DNA of 64,000 nucleotides, from contig NZ_CP120416.1 in assembly GCF_032773895.1 (NCBI RefSeq), positions 1,362,001 to 1,426,000 of the forward strand, given 5' to 3'. A program made the translations under genes and the position numbers. Below are positions 23,790-32,026 of the stretch, piece after piece. The notes under the pieces are model-generated. The model saw only the letters and a list, made by a program, of their open reading frames with translations, made no database searches and had not been told where the DNA came from. This DNA is from Teredinibacter sp. KSP-S5-2 (GTDB lineage: Bacteria > Pseudomonadota > Gammaproteobacteria > Pseudomonadales > Cellvibrionaceae). Position 1 is the stretch's first letter. The number at the start of each line of letters is the position of its first letter.

Positions 23790-26627
23790 TTATTGACAGG
23801 CTCCAAGAGAAGTCCAGGCACTTTGCCATGCCCAGCCAGTTCCTGGCGCGTATGGTCCACCGATAGAACACCATCCGCCAACGGTACACTGGTATTCAAT
23901 ACCACCGGCTTGAACCGTGTCACCTGTGCTGTATGCAGCGCCGTCAACATAGTTCGGCGCGGTACACGTTGTGCCACCAGACGAGCTTGAAGAAGAGCTG
24001 CTGCTCGAGCTGGATGAAGATGAGCTACTGGACGAGCTAGAGCTGCTGGAAGAGGAGCTGCTAGACGAAGACGAGCTGCTTGAGCTGGATGATGAACTGG
24101 AAGAGCTGCTGGAAGTACCGCAGTCACTTGCTGATGCATTCGTCCAGGCGTATTGATAAGCCCAGCCTACACCCGGCTCGTATGCGGATGAACCGCTTGA
24201 ACACCAGCCGCTAACTGTACATCTGTAGTAGCCACCAGCATTGGTCACTACCTCACCCACTTGATAGCTGTTACCCGCAACATACGCAGAACAGGTGCTG
24301 CCGCCAGAAGAAGAACTGCTGGAGCTGGACGAGCTGCTTGTGCTTGAAGATGAGCTTGAGCTGGATGAAGACGACGATGAACTGCTGGAGCTGGAAGATG
24401 ACCCACTGCCGTCACAGTTTTTGATGAACTCCCACGGGCCAGAAGCTGAGCTGCTTGGTGGTGTACCCGAGATGTACCACTTGTTGCGATAAAGCATGCC
24501 TTGGTAAATTACTTCGGTACCTGCTTGAGCATACACAGTGCTTGCATTCCAGGCCGGTGCATCACACGCTAGCACAGCAAAGTCAGTGGTGACTGTTTTG
24601 CTGAAGCCATCACTGCTGGTAGCCACAACAGAAAGCGTGTAGTTACCAAAACTGGCTGGATAGAATGCTGCGGTGTATGTGTCACCTGCCTGGCTGACGA
24701 CCAATTGCTCAGAGCCAACAGACATCTGCACGCCAGTCACTGAACCCAAGGTGTAAATAACGTCAGCTGAGATAGCAACGCTGCCCAGAGTGTCTTGAAC
24801 GACTTTTGCGCCCGGTGCTGTAATTGTGACTTCCGGAGCTAGGTGGTCATTGTTTACATCCAGTTTTAATACTGCAGAACGTTGGGCATTGTTGGCGTTG
24901 TCTGTGGCAACAGCAACAATGTCGTACTTACCTGCAAGAACTGCGTTCCAGGTAAAGGAGAACGGCGCACTGCTGGCAGTACCAATTAGCTGATCATTCG
25001 CATAGTACTCAACGCTGATGACTTGTCCGTCTGCGTCGTTAGCCGCAACAGTAAAGGTAACGTTATCACCCGGTGCAATTTGGTCGCCGGCAATAGGTGA
25101 AGTAATGCGAATAGTTGGGCAACCCTTACAGCCCAGCGCAAAGACTTCGTTCATCTTATTGGCAAGCTTGGGGTTTACGCCGTTACATACAGGCAATTTG
25201 CCATGCATGGTGTAACCACCAACGCATTCAAAATCACCGGCCACTTGCCAAACGATACCACCGCCTAAGCCATAGTCATTGACGTATTGGGCTTTTAAGC
25301 CAATTGAACGCTCGTTATCGTAGCTGAGGAAGTAACTCTTGGTTCCAGCGTCTTTGGTTAGGTATGGTACCTTGGCGTCGTCGTCCCAATGCTCAGTCCA
25401 GCCGTTGGCTTTTTGCGATTCGATAAAGAAGAAGTTAGGTGTACCGTCGTACACTTCTTCTTTCCAGTTGTCGTAATCTGCAGCCGTGGTAATGGGGCCG
25501 TCTGGTTGAATGGTGACATCACGCTTGATGGTGGTTTGATTCAAACCCGTAGGTGCTTCGGTAACCACACCACGACCATAGAAGGCAAAGCCCATATTGA
25601 TTTTATGGCCGGGGATACCCTGGTTCAGTAACCATTGTGCGGTAACATCCCAGCTTAGATCCCACTCTGCGCCAGGGTAGTTGTATAGCGGAGAGTTGTG
25701 TCCTGCAATATTAGACCAGCCGCCGTTCACGTCGTAGGTCATCATATTGTAGTAGTCCATGTATTTATTTAATTCTGTCCAATCAAAACCGGCGAGTTTG
25801 TCTGGCACCATAGAGAAAGCAGAAGTAATTAATTTATCTGGACCAATTTCAGCGCGAATTTCTTTTACCAGAGTTAAGAAGTTCGCGTAGTCAGCTTGGG
25901 TACCGGTAAAGTTCATGCCGGTGAAGGGGCCTGGGTATTCCCAGTCCAGATCGATACCGTCAAAGCCAAGGCCCATAAGGGTTCTTACACCTTCCATAAA
26001 TTTGGCACGTTTCGCTGGGTCTGCTGCCATTTCCGGGAAGTGCTTACACATACTCCAGCCACCGATGGAGGCCATTACCTTCACACCGTTTGCATGAGCG
26101 TGTTCGATTAAGCCGGGCTTGCCACCAACTTTGCGCGCAGGAATTGGGAAGCTGCCAGATAAACCAGAAGGTTGGTGAGTCCAGCTTTGACCGGAAACCA
26201 CAAAACCTTGGTCTTTGGTTGCCTGACTTTCGGTGTAAGTTGGTTGTAACTCACCCCAGATCAAATACAGATCCCAACTACTGTACACATCCGTCATCAG
26301 AATGGGAGCGGGTTGTTGTACAACACCATCTTGGTAGATCTTCTTATTTCGGTAGTCACCGGAGTGTAGTGAGCCATCGACAGCCACACCGAAAAATGAA
26401 TAGTTAAGAATGGTGTATTTGGACATGTCCACATTTAAATGGTTGGACGCGCCTTTTGCCGGGAATCCCGCTTTGGTGTCTTTCCAGGGGTCCCATTGGG
26501 TGATGTAACCGACAATCTGTTTTTCATGATCTGCCGTGGTTGCTGCAAAAACCCTGAGTGCAAAACTGGAAAACAGCGTGACCAGTACGAGCAATAGGGC
26601 AAGCTGTTTCGGGTATCTCTTATACAT
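23790..26627 (-). CDS. Secreted multidomain GH18 chitinase with chitin-binding modules and poly-Ser linkers, 945 aa
   Basis: Endo-acting chitinase, secreted by a signal peptide (about 1-28). The GH18 domain (about 38-500) holds MASIGGWSM and the catalytic DxxDxDxE motif as DGIDLDWEYPG, with acid Glu230, then YYNMMTYDVNGGW. Two Ig-like domains follow (about 512-600, ITSPIAGDQIAPGDNVTFTV; and about 605-695). A CBM5/12-type module (WNASTVYAQAGTEVIYQGMLY) comes next, then two modules with the pattern Y..G..V..GG..Y.C.V.GWC and AW near the end, joined by two long serine runs (about 24300-24405 and 23983-24117). Poly-Ser linkers are typical of Cellvibrio/Saccharophagus/Teredinibacter enzymes. It is transcribed alone, convergent with the lipoproteins. 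Confidence 0.93.
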   Translation of the reverse strand: MYKRYPKQLALLLVLVTLFSSFALRVFAATTADHEKQIVGYITQWDPWKDTKAGFPAKGASNHLNVDMSKYTILNYSFFGVAVDGSLHSGDYRNKKIYQDGVVQQPAPILMTDVYSSWDLYLIWGELQPTYTESQATKDQGFVVSGQSWTHQPSGLSGSFPIPARKVGGKPGLIEHAHANGVKVMASIGGWSMCKHFPEMAADPAKRAKFMEGVRTLMGLGFDGIDLDWEYPGPFTGMNFTGTQADYANFLTLVKEIRAEIGPDKLITSAFSMVPDKLAGFDWTELNKYMDYYNMMTYDVNGGWSNIAGHNSPLYNYPGAEWDLSWDVTAQWLLNQGIPGHKINMGFAFYGRGVVTEAPTGLNQTTIKRDVTIQPDGPITTAADYDNWKEEVYDGTPNFFFIESQKANGWTEHWDDDAKVPYLTKDAGTKSYFLSYDNERSIGLKAQYVNDYGLGGGIVWQVAGDFECVGGYTMHGKLPVCNGVNPKLANKMNEVFALGCKGCPTIRITSPIAGDQIAPGDNVTFTVAANDADGQVISVEYYANDQLIGTASSAPFSFTWNAVLAGKYDIVAVATDNANNAQRSAVLKLDVNNDHLAPEVTITAPGAKVVQDTLGSVAISADVIYTLGSVTGVQMSVGSEQLVVSQAGDTYTAAFYPASFGNYTLSVVATSSDGFSKTVTTDFAVLACDAPAWNASTVYAQAGTEVIYQGMLYRNKWYISGTPPSSSASGPWEFIKNCDGSGSSSSSSSSSSSSSSSSSSSSTSSSSSSSSSSSGGSTCSAYVAGNSYQVGEVVTNAGGYYRCTVSGWCSSGSSAYEPGVGWAYQYAWTNASASDCGTSSSSSSSSSSSSSSSSSSSSSSSSSSSSSSSSSSSSSSSSSSSSSGGTTCTAPNYVDGAAYSTGDTVQAGGIEYQCTVGGWCSIGGPYAPGTGWAWQSAWTSLGACQ

Positions 26628-27313
26628 AGCTCTACCTTTTTATTAGAAATAATGAACGGCTGCATTTATAAATGTTTGGTTCATTGCGTTATTTAGGTGA
26701 CTTGCGTTGATTCTTATTCTTGAAATCAAAGATTGATTTCTTCTCATAGAAATAATGAGCCAGCACAAATGACTATAGATGATGTATTTCATCCCAGACA
26801 GGACGACTCACAAAGATGTTTCCTCAATGTTTTTTATTCATATTGTTTTAGATAAAACAGACGTCAAAATTAATTCAAAAAAGATGTCGTTCAAAACAAC
26901 AATGCAGGTCTACCCCTGCAATTTGTTACAAAATAAAACATTTTTTTAAAATATTTTGTTGAGGTTTTTTCTGTGTAAAACGAAGCAAGCAGGTGTGTCT
27001 GGTTTTTAAGGGGCCAATGTTTTCGGTATCTGTAAGCCGATGAGCAAGAAAAGCTAAGTTGAATTTAATATCCTTGAAAAATATGTGTGTAAACGAATTG
27101 AAAAATGCTGACGCGCTAGTTTTCATGGATGAAAGCAGGATCTGATAAAATTTAACCGTCGGGTTTTAGTCTTGCTGTTTAATGATGTGATAACGCATGT
27201 TCTGTTATTCACAATGACTAGCCTAATTACTTTGTGCATATGATGGAGTGTTATATCAACCAGGATCATCAAATAGGGGTGAGTAGATTGACTGGTTGTA
27301 AAAATGTGGATTG
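26628..27313. other. Long divergent intergenic region upstream of the chitinase
   Basis: Nearly 700 AT-rich bases with no gene recognised. It must contain the chitinase promoter (minus strand) and that of the methyltransferase. An inverted repeat TGCAGG-N6-CCTGCA lies at 26903-26920 and could be an operator or an RNA hairpin; its role is unknown. Confidence 0.4.
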
Positions 27314-28006
27314 ATGAAAAAACAACAACTCAAAACGGATAATTATTTTGATGAGTCTAATGCCAGTCATCATGATAAGCGATTAGAAAAACTTTCCCCT
27401 ATGCGGGATTCGTTGCATCTCCTGGCCAGAATGATTTTGTCTGAGCTGCCTGAAAATTCAAATGTGTTGTGCGTTGGTGTGGGAACCGGTATTGAAGTGG
27501 TTGAGTTGGCGAAGGCGAACCCCACATGGCAATTTGTGCTGGTCGAACCGTCAAACACGATGTTGGCAGTATGTCGGGAAAAAATGAAAGCGGAAGGAAT
27601 CGCACATCGTTGCCAGTTTCATCAGGGGTACTTGTCGAGTTTGTCGGTTGAAACGCACTTTGATGCGGCAACATCCTTTTTGGTTTCTCAATTCATACTT
27701 AGGGAAGATGAACGGAAAGAGTATTTTTTGCAAATATTTCAACGTTTGAAAAATGGGGGCGTACTGTTGAATGCGGATTTGTCATCTGGCTATTCATCGC
27801 AACCTCAACAGGCATTGTTGAATGTCTGGGTTAGAACCATGAAGTACGCTGATGTGCCCAATGCAGAGATAGAAAACTTTGGGAAAAAGGTGATGGTGTC
27901 ATCCATTAATGATATCGAAGCGTTTATTCTGGCGGGTGGTTTTTCGAGCCCCGTTCTGTTTTATCAGAATTTATTTATCCATGCCTGGTTTTCTATCAAA
28001 AAATAG
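27314..28006 (+). CDS. Class I SAM-dependent methyltransferase, 230 aa
   Basis: Motif I is NVLCVGVGTGIEVVELA (about residues 47-63), with the acidic motif II in FVLVEPSNTMLAVCREKM and the later DAATSFLVSQFI / LKNGGVLLNADLSSG stretch of motifs IV-V. The arrangement resembles small-molecule or tRNA methyltransferases of the Methyltransf_25 type. ATG 27314 is chosen; the TTG just before it is less likely. It lies between two chitinase-family genes but has no evident link to chitin. Substrate unknown. Confidence 0.75.
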   Translation: MKKQQLKTDNYFDESNASHHDKRLEKLSPMRDSLHLLARMILSELPENSNVLCVGVGTGIEVVELAKANPTWQFVLVEPSNTMLAVCREKMKAEGIAHRCQFHQGYLSSLSVETHFDAATSFLVSQFILREDERKEYFLQIFQRLKNGGVLLNADLSSGYSSQPQQALLNVWVRTMKYADVPNAEIENFGKKVMVSSINDIEAFILAGGFSSPVLFYQNLFIHAWFSIKK

Positions 28007-28344
28007 ATAAGCGTTATTTCCAATTTACTACGATCCAGTGCAAAAAATAGGCGTTTTTGTTTTCTGTTTGTTGGTGTGCAAATGCCTTAATTAAATTCTC
28101 ATTTGGTATTTGTAAAATCTTTCTTGATACTGGTTTTTCTGTGCTCTCTAACTCGCATTTGAAAAGTTAGGTGTGTATATTTAACGTGTCCAATGAAAAC
28201 GTGCTGAAATAAATGTTTATATCGCAGATTTAAAATGATCTGTTTTTATGTTTGGTTTTTTATAGGTGTTTTCGAGTAATAGTTGAGCTTTATACGTTGT
28301 ATCCATAGAGTTTCCTAATTGTTTCTAACAACGGAGTCAGGGAA
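28007..28344 (+). other. Intergenic region upstream of the GH18 lipoprotein gene
   Basis: About 340 AT-rich bases; no gene, hairpin terminator or clear operator seen. Presumed promoter region. Confidence 0.35.
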
Positions 28345-29373
28345 ATGGGTTTGTCGTGGTTTTTCAAAATAGTAGTATTATCTGTATTCGTAAGTCTGGT
28401 GTCTTGTTCTAAAGTACTGCCCGAAGAAAAAGTTGTTATTGCTGTCTATCCATACTGGAAACATTCCTCAGAAGAAGTTGATAGCTTACAGTGGCAGCAT
28501 TTTTCTCATATTACTTTGTTTGCAGCTTTTCCTGAGTCCGATGGTTCGATAATTACTGAGCATATTGACGGCTTTGCGAGCGAAGTAATTACTAAAGCAA
28601 AGCAGCAGGGGAAAAAAGTTATTCTTTCTATCGGTGGTGCGGGCGAGGCAAGCAAAGGTTATCTTGTCGCCACAAGAACTCCGGAAGTCAGAAAGACGCT
28701 AGTGAATAACATTGTAGAAATCGTCAAACGCTATGATCTGGATGGTATTGATATTGACTGGGAGTATTGGACATTTCAGCATGAGTTGTTCAAAGGCGGT
28801 GTCGATCCTATAGAAAGCCAACAGCTGGTTCAGCTTCTTGCGGAGCTAAGAGCCCAATTGCCGAAAGGAACCTTGTTAACTGTTGATATTATGGCTGGAG
28901 CCTGGCAGGGGGAACAGTATCAGGTTGACGTGCAGAAATATGTCGATTACGTGAATTTAATGGCGTTCGATTTTACCGGTGCCTGGCCGGATTCTCCTGT
29001 CGGTCATCATTCCGAATTTGAAACCTTTGCTCTAGCGGTTCAATCCGTTCTGGAGCGCGGCTTTAAAGCAGAAAAGTTGATTGCGGGTATTCCCCTATAT
29101 GGTGTTGAATTTATTGGGGGGAACAATAAAGAAGTCAAACATGTGTCTTATGATGTGATCGTCGATAGAGTGAAGGAAAACGAAAAACACCTTAGTTCAG
29201 GACATTACCAGCACCTATATTTTGAAAACACCGAAAATGTGGTCAAGAAATCCAAGTATGTTTTGGATCATAATCTCGCCGGAGTATTTGTTTTTGAAGT
29301 AACTTCGGACTCCAAAAACAAAGAGCATAGTTTGGTTCAGGCGATTAACCGCTACCTTCGGCCAGAAGGGTAA
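28345..29373 (+). CDS. Lipid-anchored GH18 glycosidase, 342 aa
   Basis: Lipoprotein signal with LVSC (Cys21) and a single GH18 barrel. The catalytic motif is LDGIDIDWEYW with Glu140 as the acid. GKKVILSIGGAGEA is the conserved strand 3, YVNLMAFDFTG matches the strand-6 Tyr/Asp motif, and GIPLYGVEF follows. No carbohydrate-binding module is present. As a cell-surface or periplasmic enzyme it should act on chito-oligosaccharides released by the large secreted chitinase, though GH18 members also include endo-beta-N-acetylglucosaminidases. It probably forms its own transcription unit. Confidence 0.88.
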   Translation: MGLSWFFKIVVLSVFVSLVSCSKVLPEEKVVIAVYPYWKHSSEEVDSLQWQHFSHITLFAAFPESDGSIITEHIDGFASEVITKAKQQGKKVILSIGGAGEASKGYLVATRTPEVRKTLVNNIVEIVKRYDLDGIDIDWEYWTFQHELFKGGVDPIESQQLVQLLAELRAQLPKGTLLTVDIMAGAWQGEQYQVDVQKYVDYVNLMAFDFTGAWPDSPVGHHSEFETFALAVQSVLERGFKAEKLIAGIPLYGVEFIGGNNKEVKHVSYDVIVDRVKENEKHLSSGHYQHLYFENTENVVKKSKYVLDHNLAGVFVFEVTSDSKNKEHSLVQAINRYLRPEG

Positions 29374-29397
29374 TAAAAGCGTACTAAAAGAAGAGCG

Positions 29398-31128
29398 CTA
29401 TAGCTGCGCTCGTTTTAATGCCTCAAGCACTGTAGCCTCAGTAAGTATTTGCGGGAGTATCTCGGGTGATACTTTATTCTTCGAGTACAAAAGATATAAA
29501 GGGGCACCGCTACGGCCATTCTCACGCAATAGCTGTTCGATTTCCGGGTTGGCGTTGGTCCAGTCCGCGACGAGAAATTCAACCTCGTGAAGTTTAAATG
29601 CATCCTTGACTCGATCTGTAAACGCTATTTTTTCATTTACTTGACAGGTAATGCACCACTCGGCAGTGACATCAACAAAAACAGCCTGATTAGTATTACG
29701 TAAAGCTTCCAGTTTTTCCAAACTGAACAATTCCCGGTGGTTGTCCTGGGTCAGCTCCATTGCCAGGGCATCATTCTTTGGCGCAAGTGTGAAGAAAAGA
29801 GACAGGCTTAACACCGTTAAGCTCATTCCTTTTATCAGAGTGTTTCTGTGAGGAAAATGAGCGGAATGTTGCGCGATACGATAGAGCCATAGAGAAAAGC
29901 TGATACCAAGTAAACCAAACAACACCATGACCACTGTATCAACACCTACTTGATTTGACAGTACCCAAATTAACCAAACGACTGTAATAAACAATGGAAA
30001 CGCCAAAAGCTGTTTAAATAACACCATCCAGTTTCCTGGTGAGGGTAAGTACTTGGTTAAGCCTGGAACATAACTTAACAACAAAAAGGGAAACGCCATC
30101 CCAAAGCCCAATGCAATAAAAATTGTTAATGAATAAAGAAAAGGTTGAGTTAAGGCATAACCCAGTGCGGGGGCCATAAACGGGGCGGAGCAGGGGGAGG
30201 CCACCAGCACCGCCAACACGCCGGTAAAAAAAGAAGCACGAGTGCTTTCACCGGAAACCAGTGATTGTCCCAAACCTGCGTAAGAGCCACCTATTTCGAC
30301 AAACCCCATTAATATGATGCCCATGATAAAAAACAGATAAATCATACTGATAACAAATGAGGGATGCTGTAACTGAAAGCCCCAGCCAACGTGTTCACCC
30401 AATTGGCGGGCGATAAAAATTGTACTGGCGATTGCGATGAATGAGAGCACAACACCCAGGGTGTAAACTTGACCATGACGCTTTTGACTTTTGCCGTCTT
30501 GATGATTGGTTGATAAAGAAAGCACCTTTAGCGATAACACCGGGAAAACACACGGCATCAAATTTAGAATAAGGCCACCCAGGAATCCGCTGGCCATCAT
30601 GATCATCACAGTATATAAAGATAAATTCGCGGCGTTTTCGGAATTATTTTCCGTGAGGCTACTGACACTTTTCTGTACTGTTGTTCGCGGTAAATCAAAC
30701 TCATATTTCTCTGGTGGATAACATAGCCCTTTCTTGCTACAGCCTTGGGCATAGAGAATCAGCTTATGCGCTTCTCCCGGTGCGGTATAGGTAATGCGTT
30801 GGGTTATATCGTGAGAATAGGTTTCAATTTCTTTATCGAGATAGGTGTCATAACTTATTACGCCTTCGGGTAATGTGAATGATAATAACTCTTGTTCATC
30901 TGCTGTTGCTGCATAAGCTTTGAATGCGTGTCGGTAGAGATAATAATCCGGGGCGATTTTCCAACTCACGAGAATATTGGAATCCTCGATAATTATATTG
31001 GCCTGAAATGCTTCTTTGGCATCTAGAAACATTTCCTCATCAGCATAGGTGTTGCACACTACTAACAAAAATAGATAGGACATTAATTGGATCGCTATGT
31101 ACAGGCGCCCATTTAAAGTGCTTTGCAT
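29398..31128 (-). CDS. dsbD: Thiol:disulfide interchange protein DsbD, 576 aa
   Basis: Inner-membrane protein that passes electrons from cytoplasmic thioredoxin to periplasmic partners. A signal peptide is followed by the alpha domain with its redox Cys pair (C130 and C136 in GCSKKGLCYPP). The eight-helix beta domain contains NLMPCVFPVLSLK and ASPCSAPFMAPALGYA, the two membrane cysteines. The C-terminal gamma thioredoxin domain has AEWCITCQVNEK. It is complete and of normal length. It is transcribed divergently from a TlpA-containing operon, and a shared intergenic region has regularly spaced CTTAA boxes facing both genes, so it may feed reductant to that operon's products. Confidence 0.95.
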   Translation of the reverse strand: MQSTLNGRLYIAIQLMSYLFLLVVCNTYADEEMFLDAKEAFQANIIIEDSNILVSWKIAPDYYLYRHAFKAYAATADEQELLSFTLPEGVISYDTYLDKEIETYSHDITQRITYTAPGEAHKLILYAQGCSKKGLCYPPEKYEFDLPRTTVQKSVSSLTENNSENAANLSLYTVMIMMASGFLGGLILNLMPCVFPVLSLKVLSLSTNHQDGKSQKRHGQVYTLGVVLSFIAIASTIFIARQLGEHVGWGFQLQHPSFVISMIYLFFIMGIILMGFVEIGGSYAGLGQSLVSGESTRASFFTGVLAVLVASPCSAPFMAPALGYALTQPFLYSLTIFIALGFGMAFPFLLLSYVPGLTKYLPSPGNWMVLFKQLLAFPLFITVVWLIWVLSNQVGVDTVVMVLFGLLGISFSLWLYRIAQHSAHFPHRNTLIKGMSLTVLSLSLFFTLAPKNDALAMELTQDNHRELFSLEKLEALRNTNQAVFVDVTAEWCITCQVNEKIAFTDRVKDAFKLHEVEFLVADWTNANPEIEQLLRENGRSGAPLYLLYSKNKVSPEILPQILTEATVLEALKRAQL

Positions 31129-31182
31129 TGTTATGCCTCATTAATTCGATTCTCAGTCTGCGGGATATTCTCTGCGATAAAG

Positions 31183-31198
31183 CTTAATGAAAACTTAA
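31183..31198 (-). promoter_or_regulatory. Two CTTAA boxes with 11-bp spacing, dsbD side
   Basis: CTTAA at 31183-31187 and again at 31194-31198, so the repeat period is exactly 11 bp. The pair lies 55-70 bases upstream of the dsbD start. The arrangement matches OmpR-family response-regulator sites, which are direct repeats one helical turn apart. A matching pair faces the divergent operon. Function is inferred. Confidence 0.5.
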
Positions 31199-31249
31199 GG
31201 CCTCTCTTTTTTGGGGTGGCTTTTATGAATGATATAGATCGCGGTTAGG

Positions 31250-31276
31250 TTTCTTAAGATTTTCTTAAGATTGACA
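31250..31276 (+). promoter_or_regulatory. Perfect 11-bp tandem repeat abutting a -35-like TTGACA
   Basis: TTTCTTAAGAT occurs twice head to tail (31250-31260 and 31261-31271) and is directly joined to TTGACA (31271-31276). Direct repeats of 11-bp period over the -35 region are typical for activation by OmpR/PhoB-type regulators. The operon downstream encodes such a regulator (34217), so autoregulation is plausible. Confidence 0.6.
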
Positions 31277-31325
31277 CGTGATACTGGGGGAAACTTTGGC
31301 TAAAGATGGAACAATGGAAATAAAA

Positions 31326-31811
31326 ATGAGATTTATATCACTTTTTAGTGTGCTTATCCTCCTTCTCTCTCCGGCTTCCTTTGCTGAGAGAGTCATACCC
31401 AGCAGCGTATTGAATGAGTTAAAGCAGCAGGCAAATATCAAGGATGGCGAGCTCGTTTACGTTGATTTCTGGGCTTCCTGGTGTACCCCTTGTCGTAAAT
31501 CCTTCCCCTGGATGAATGAAATGCAAGCCAAGTATGCCAACAAAGGGTTGAGAATTATTGCGGTGAATCTGGATCAGGAGAAGGCTCTGGCAGATTCCTT
31601 TTTGCGGGATGTTCCCGTTGAGTTTGGCGTTATCTTTGATCCAAAAGGAAAGTACGCCAAAGAATTTAAAGTAAAAGGCATGCCCTCCAGTTATATGCTG
31701 AGTCCAGACGGGAAGGTGGCATTTTCCCATCGCGGCTTTTTTGAAAATAAGGTGCAGCAATATGAAGATGAAATCTCATCCTTGTTAAATGCAACCGGGA
31801 GTAAACAATGA
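31326..31811 (+). CDS. TlpA/ResA-like periplasmic thioredoxin, 161 aa
   Basis: A signal peptide (MRFISLFSVLILLLSPASFA) is followed by one thioredoxin-fold domain with the active site FWASWCTPCRKSFP (Cys53 and Cys56) and the conserved cis-Pro loop KGMPSSYML. AhpC/TlpA-type insertion features (NLDQEKALADSFL) are visible. It should be kept reduced by DsbD and reduce a periplasmic partner. The ATG at 31326 is favoured by the signal peptide; ATG 31314 is possible. Its stop overlaps the DUF4266 start by four bases, so the partner could be the Cys-tailed lipoprotein encoded next. Confidence 0.85.
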   Translation: MRFISLFSVLILLLSPASFAERVIPSSVLNELKQQANIKDGELVYVDFWASWCTPCRKSFPWMNEMQAKYANKGLRIIAVNLDQEKALADSFLRDVPVEFGVIFDPKGKYAKEFKVKGMPSSYMLSPDGKVAFSHRGFFENKVQQYEDEISSLLNATGSKQ

Positions 31812-32026
31812 AGAAATTATTAATTTTTAATCTGTTCTGGATTTTTTTTGTGACCGGATGCAGTTCTCTTGGTGTGCAGCCCTGGGAGCGCGATTTACTG
31901 GCTAAGGATGAAATGTCATTAAACGGAAATGCTGTTGATTTGTCACTCGATGAACACATCTACTTCAGTAAAGAAGGTACGAGTGGTGGCCGAGGTTATG
32001 CTGGAGGAGGTTGCGGATGCAATTAA
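31808..32026 (+). CDS. DUF4266 small lipoprotein with C-terminal Cys-Gly-Cys tail, 72 aa
   Basis: Lipoprotein signal with VTGC (Cys18), then a short mature part of about 55 residues: VQPWERDLLAKDEM is the recognisable DUF4266 stretch. The protein ends in a glycine-rich GGRGYAGGGCGCN with Cys69 and Cys71 almost at the terminus. The paired terminal cysteines next to a thioredoxin gene suggest redox or metal chemistry. The function of the family is not established. It overlaps the thioredoxin gene by 4 bases and the DUF3570 gene by 10, so the three are translated together. Confidence 0.85.
   Translation: MKKLLIFNLFWIFFVTGCSSLGVQPWERDLLAKDEMSLNGNAVDLSLDEHIYFSKEGTSGGRGYAGGGCGCN

Noticed and set aside
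23983-24405. Serine-codon runs considered as a microsatellite or CRISPR-like repeat
   Set aside because: They are in-frame poly-Ser linkers with mixed Ser codons; no spaced identical repeats.
23971-24492. Acidic Glu/Leu/Asp-rich frames on the plus strand opposite the chitinase linkers
   Set aside because: They are the antisense of poly-serine linker codons; no start site or independent evidence.
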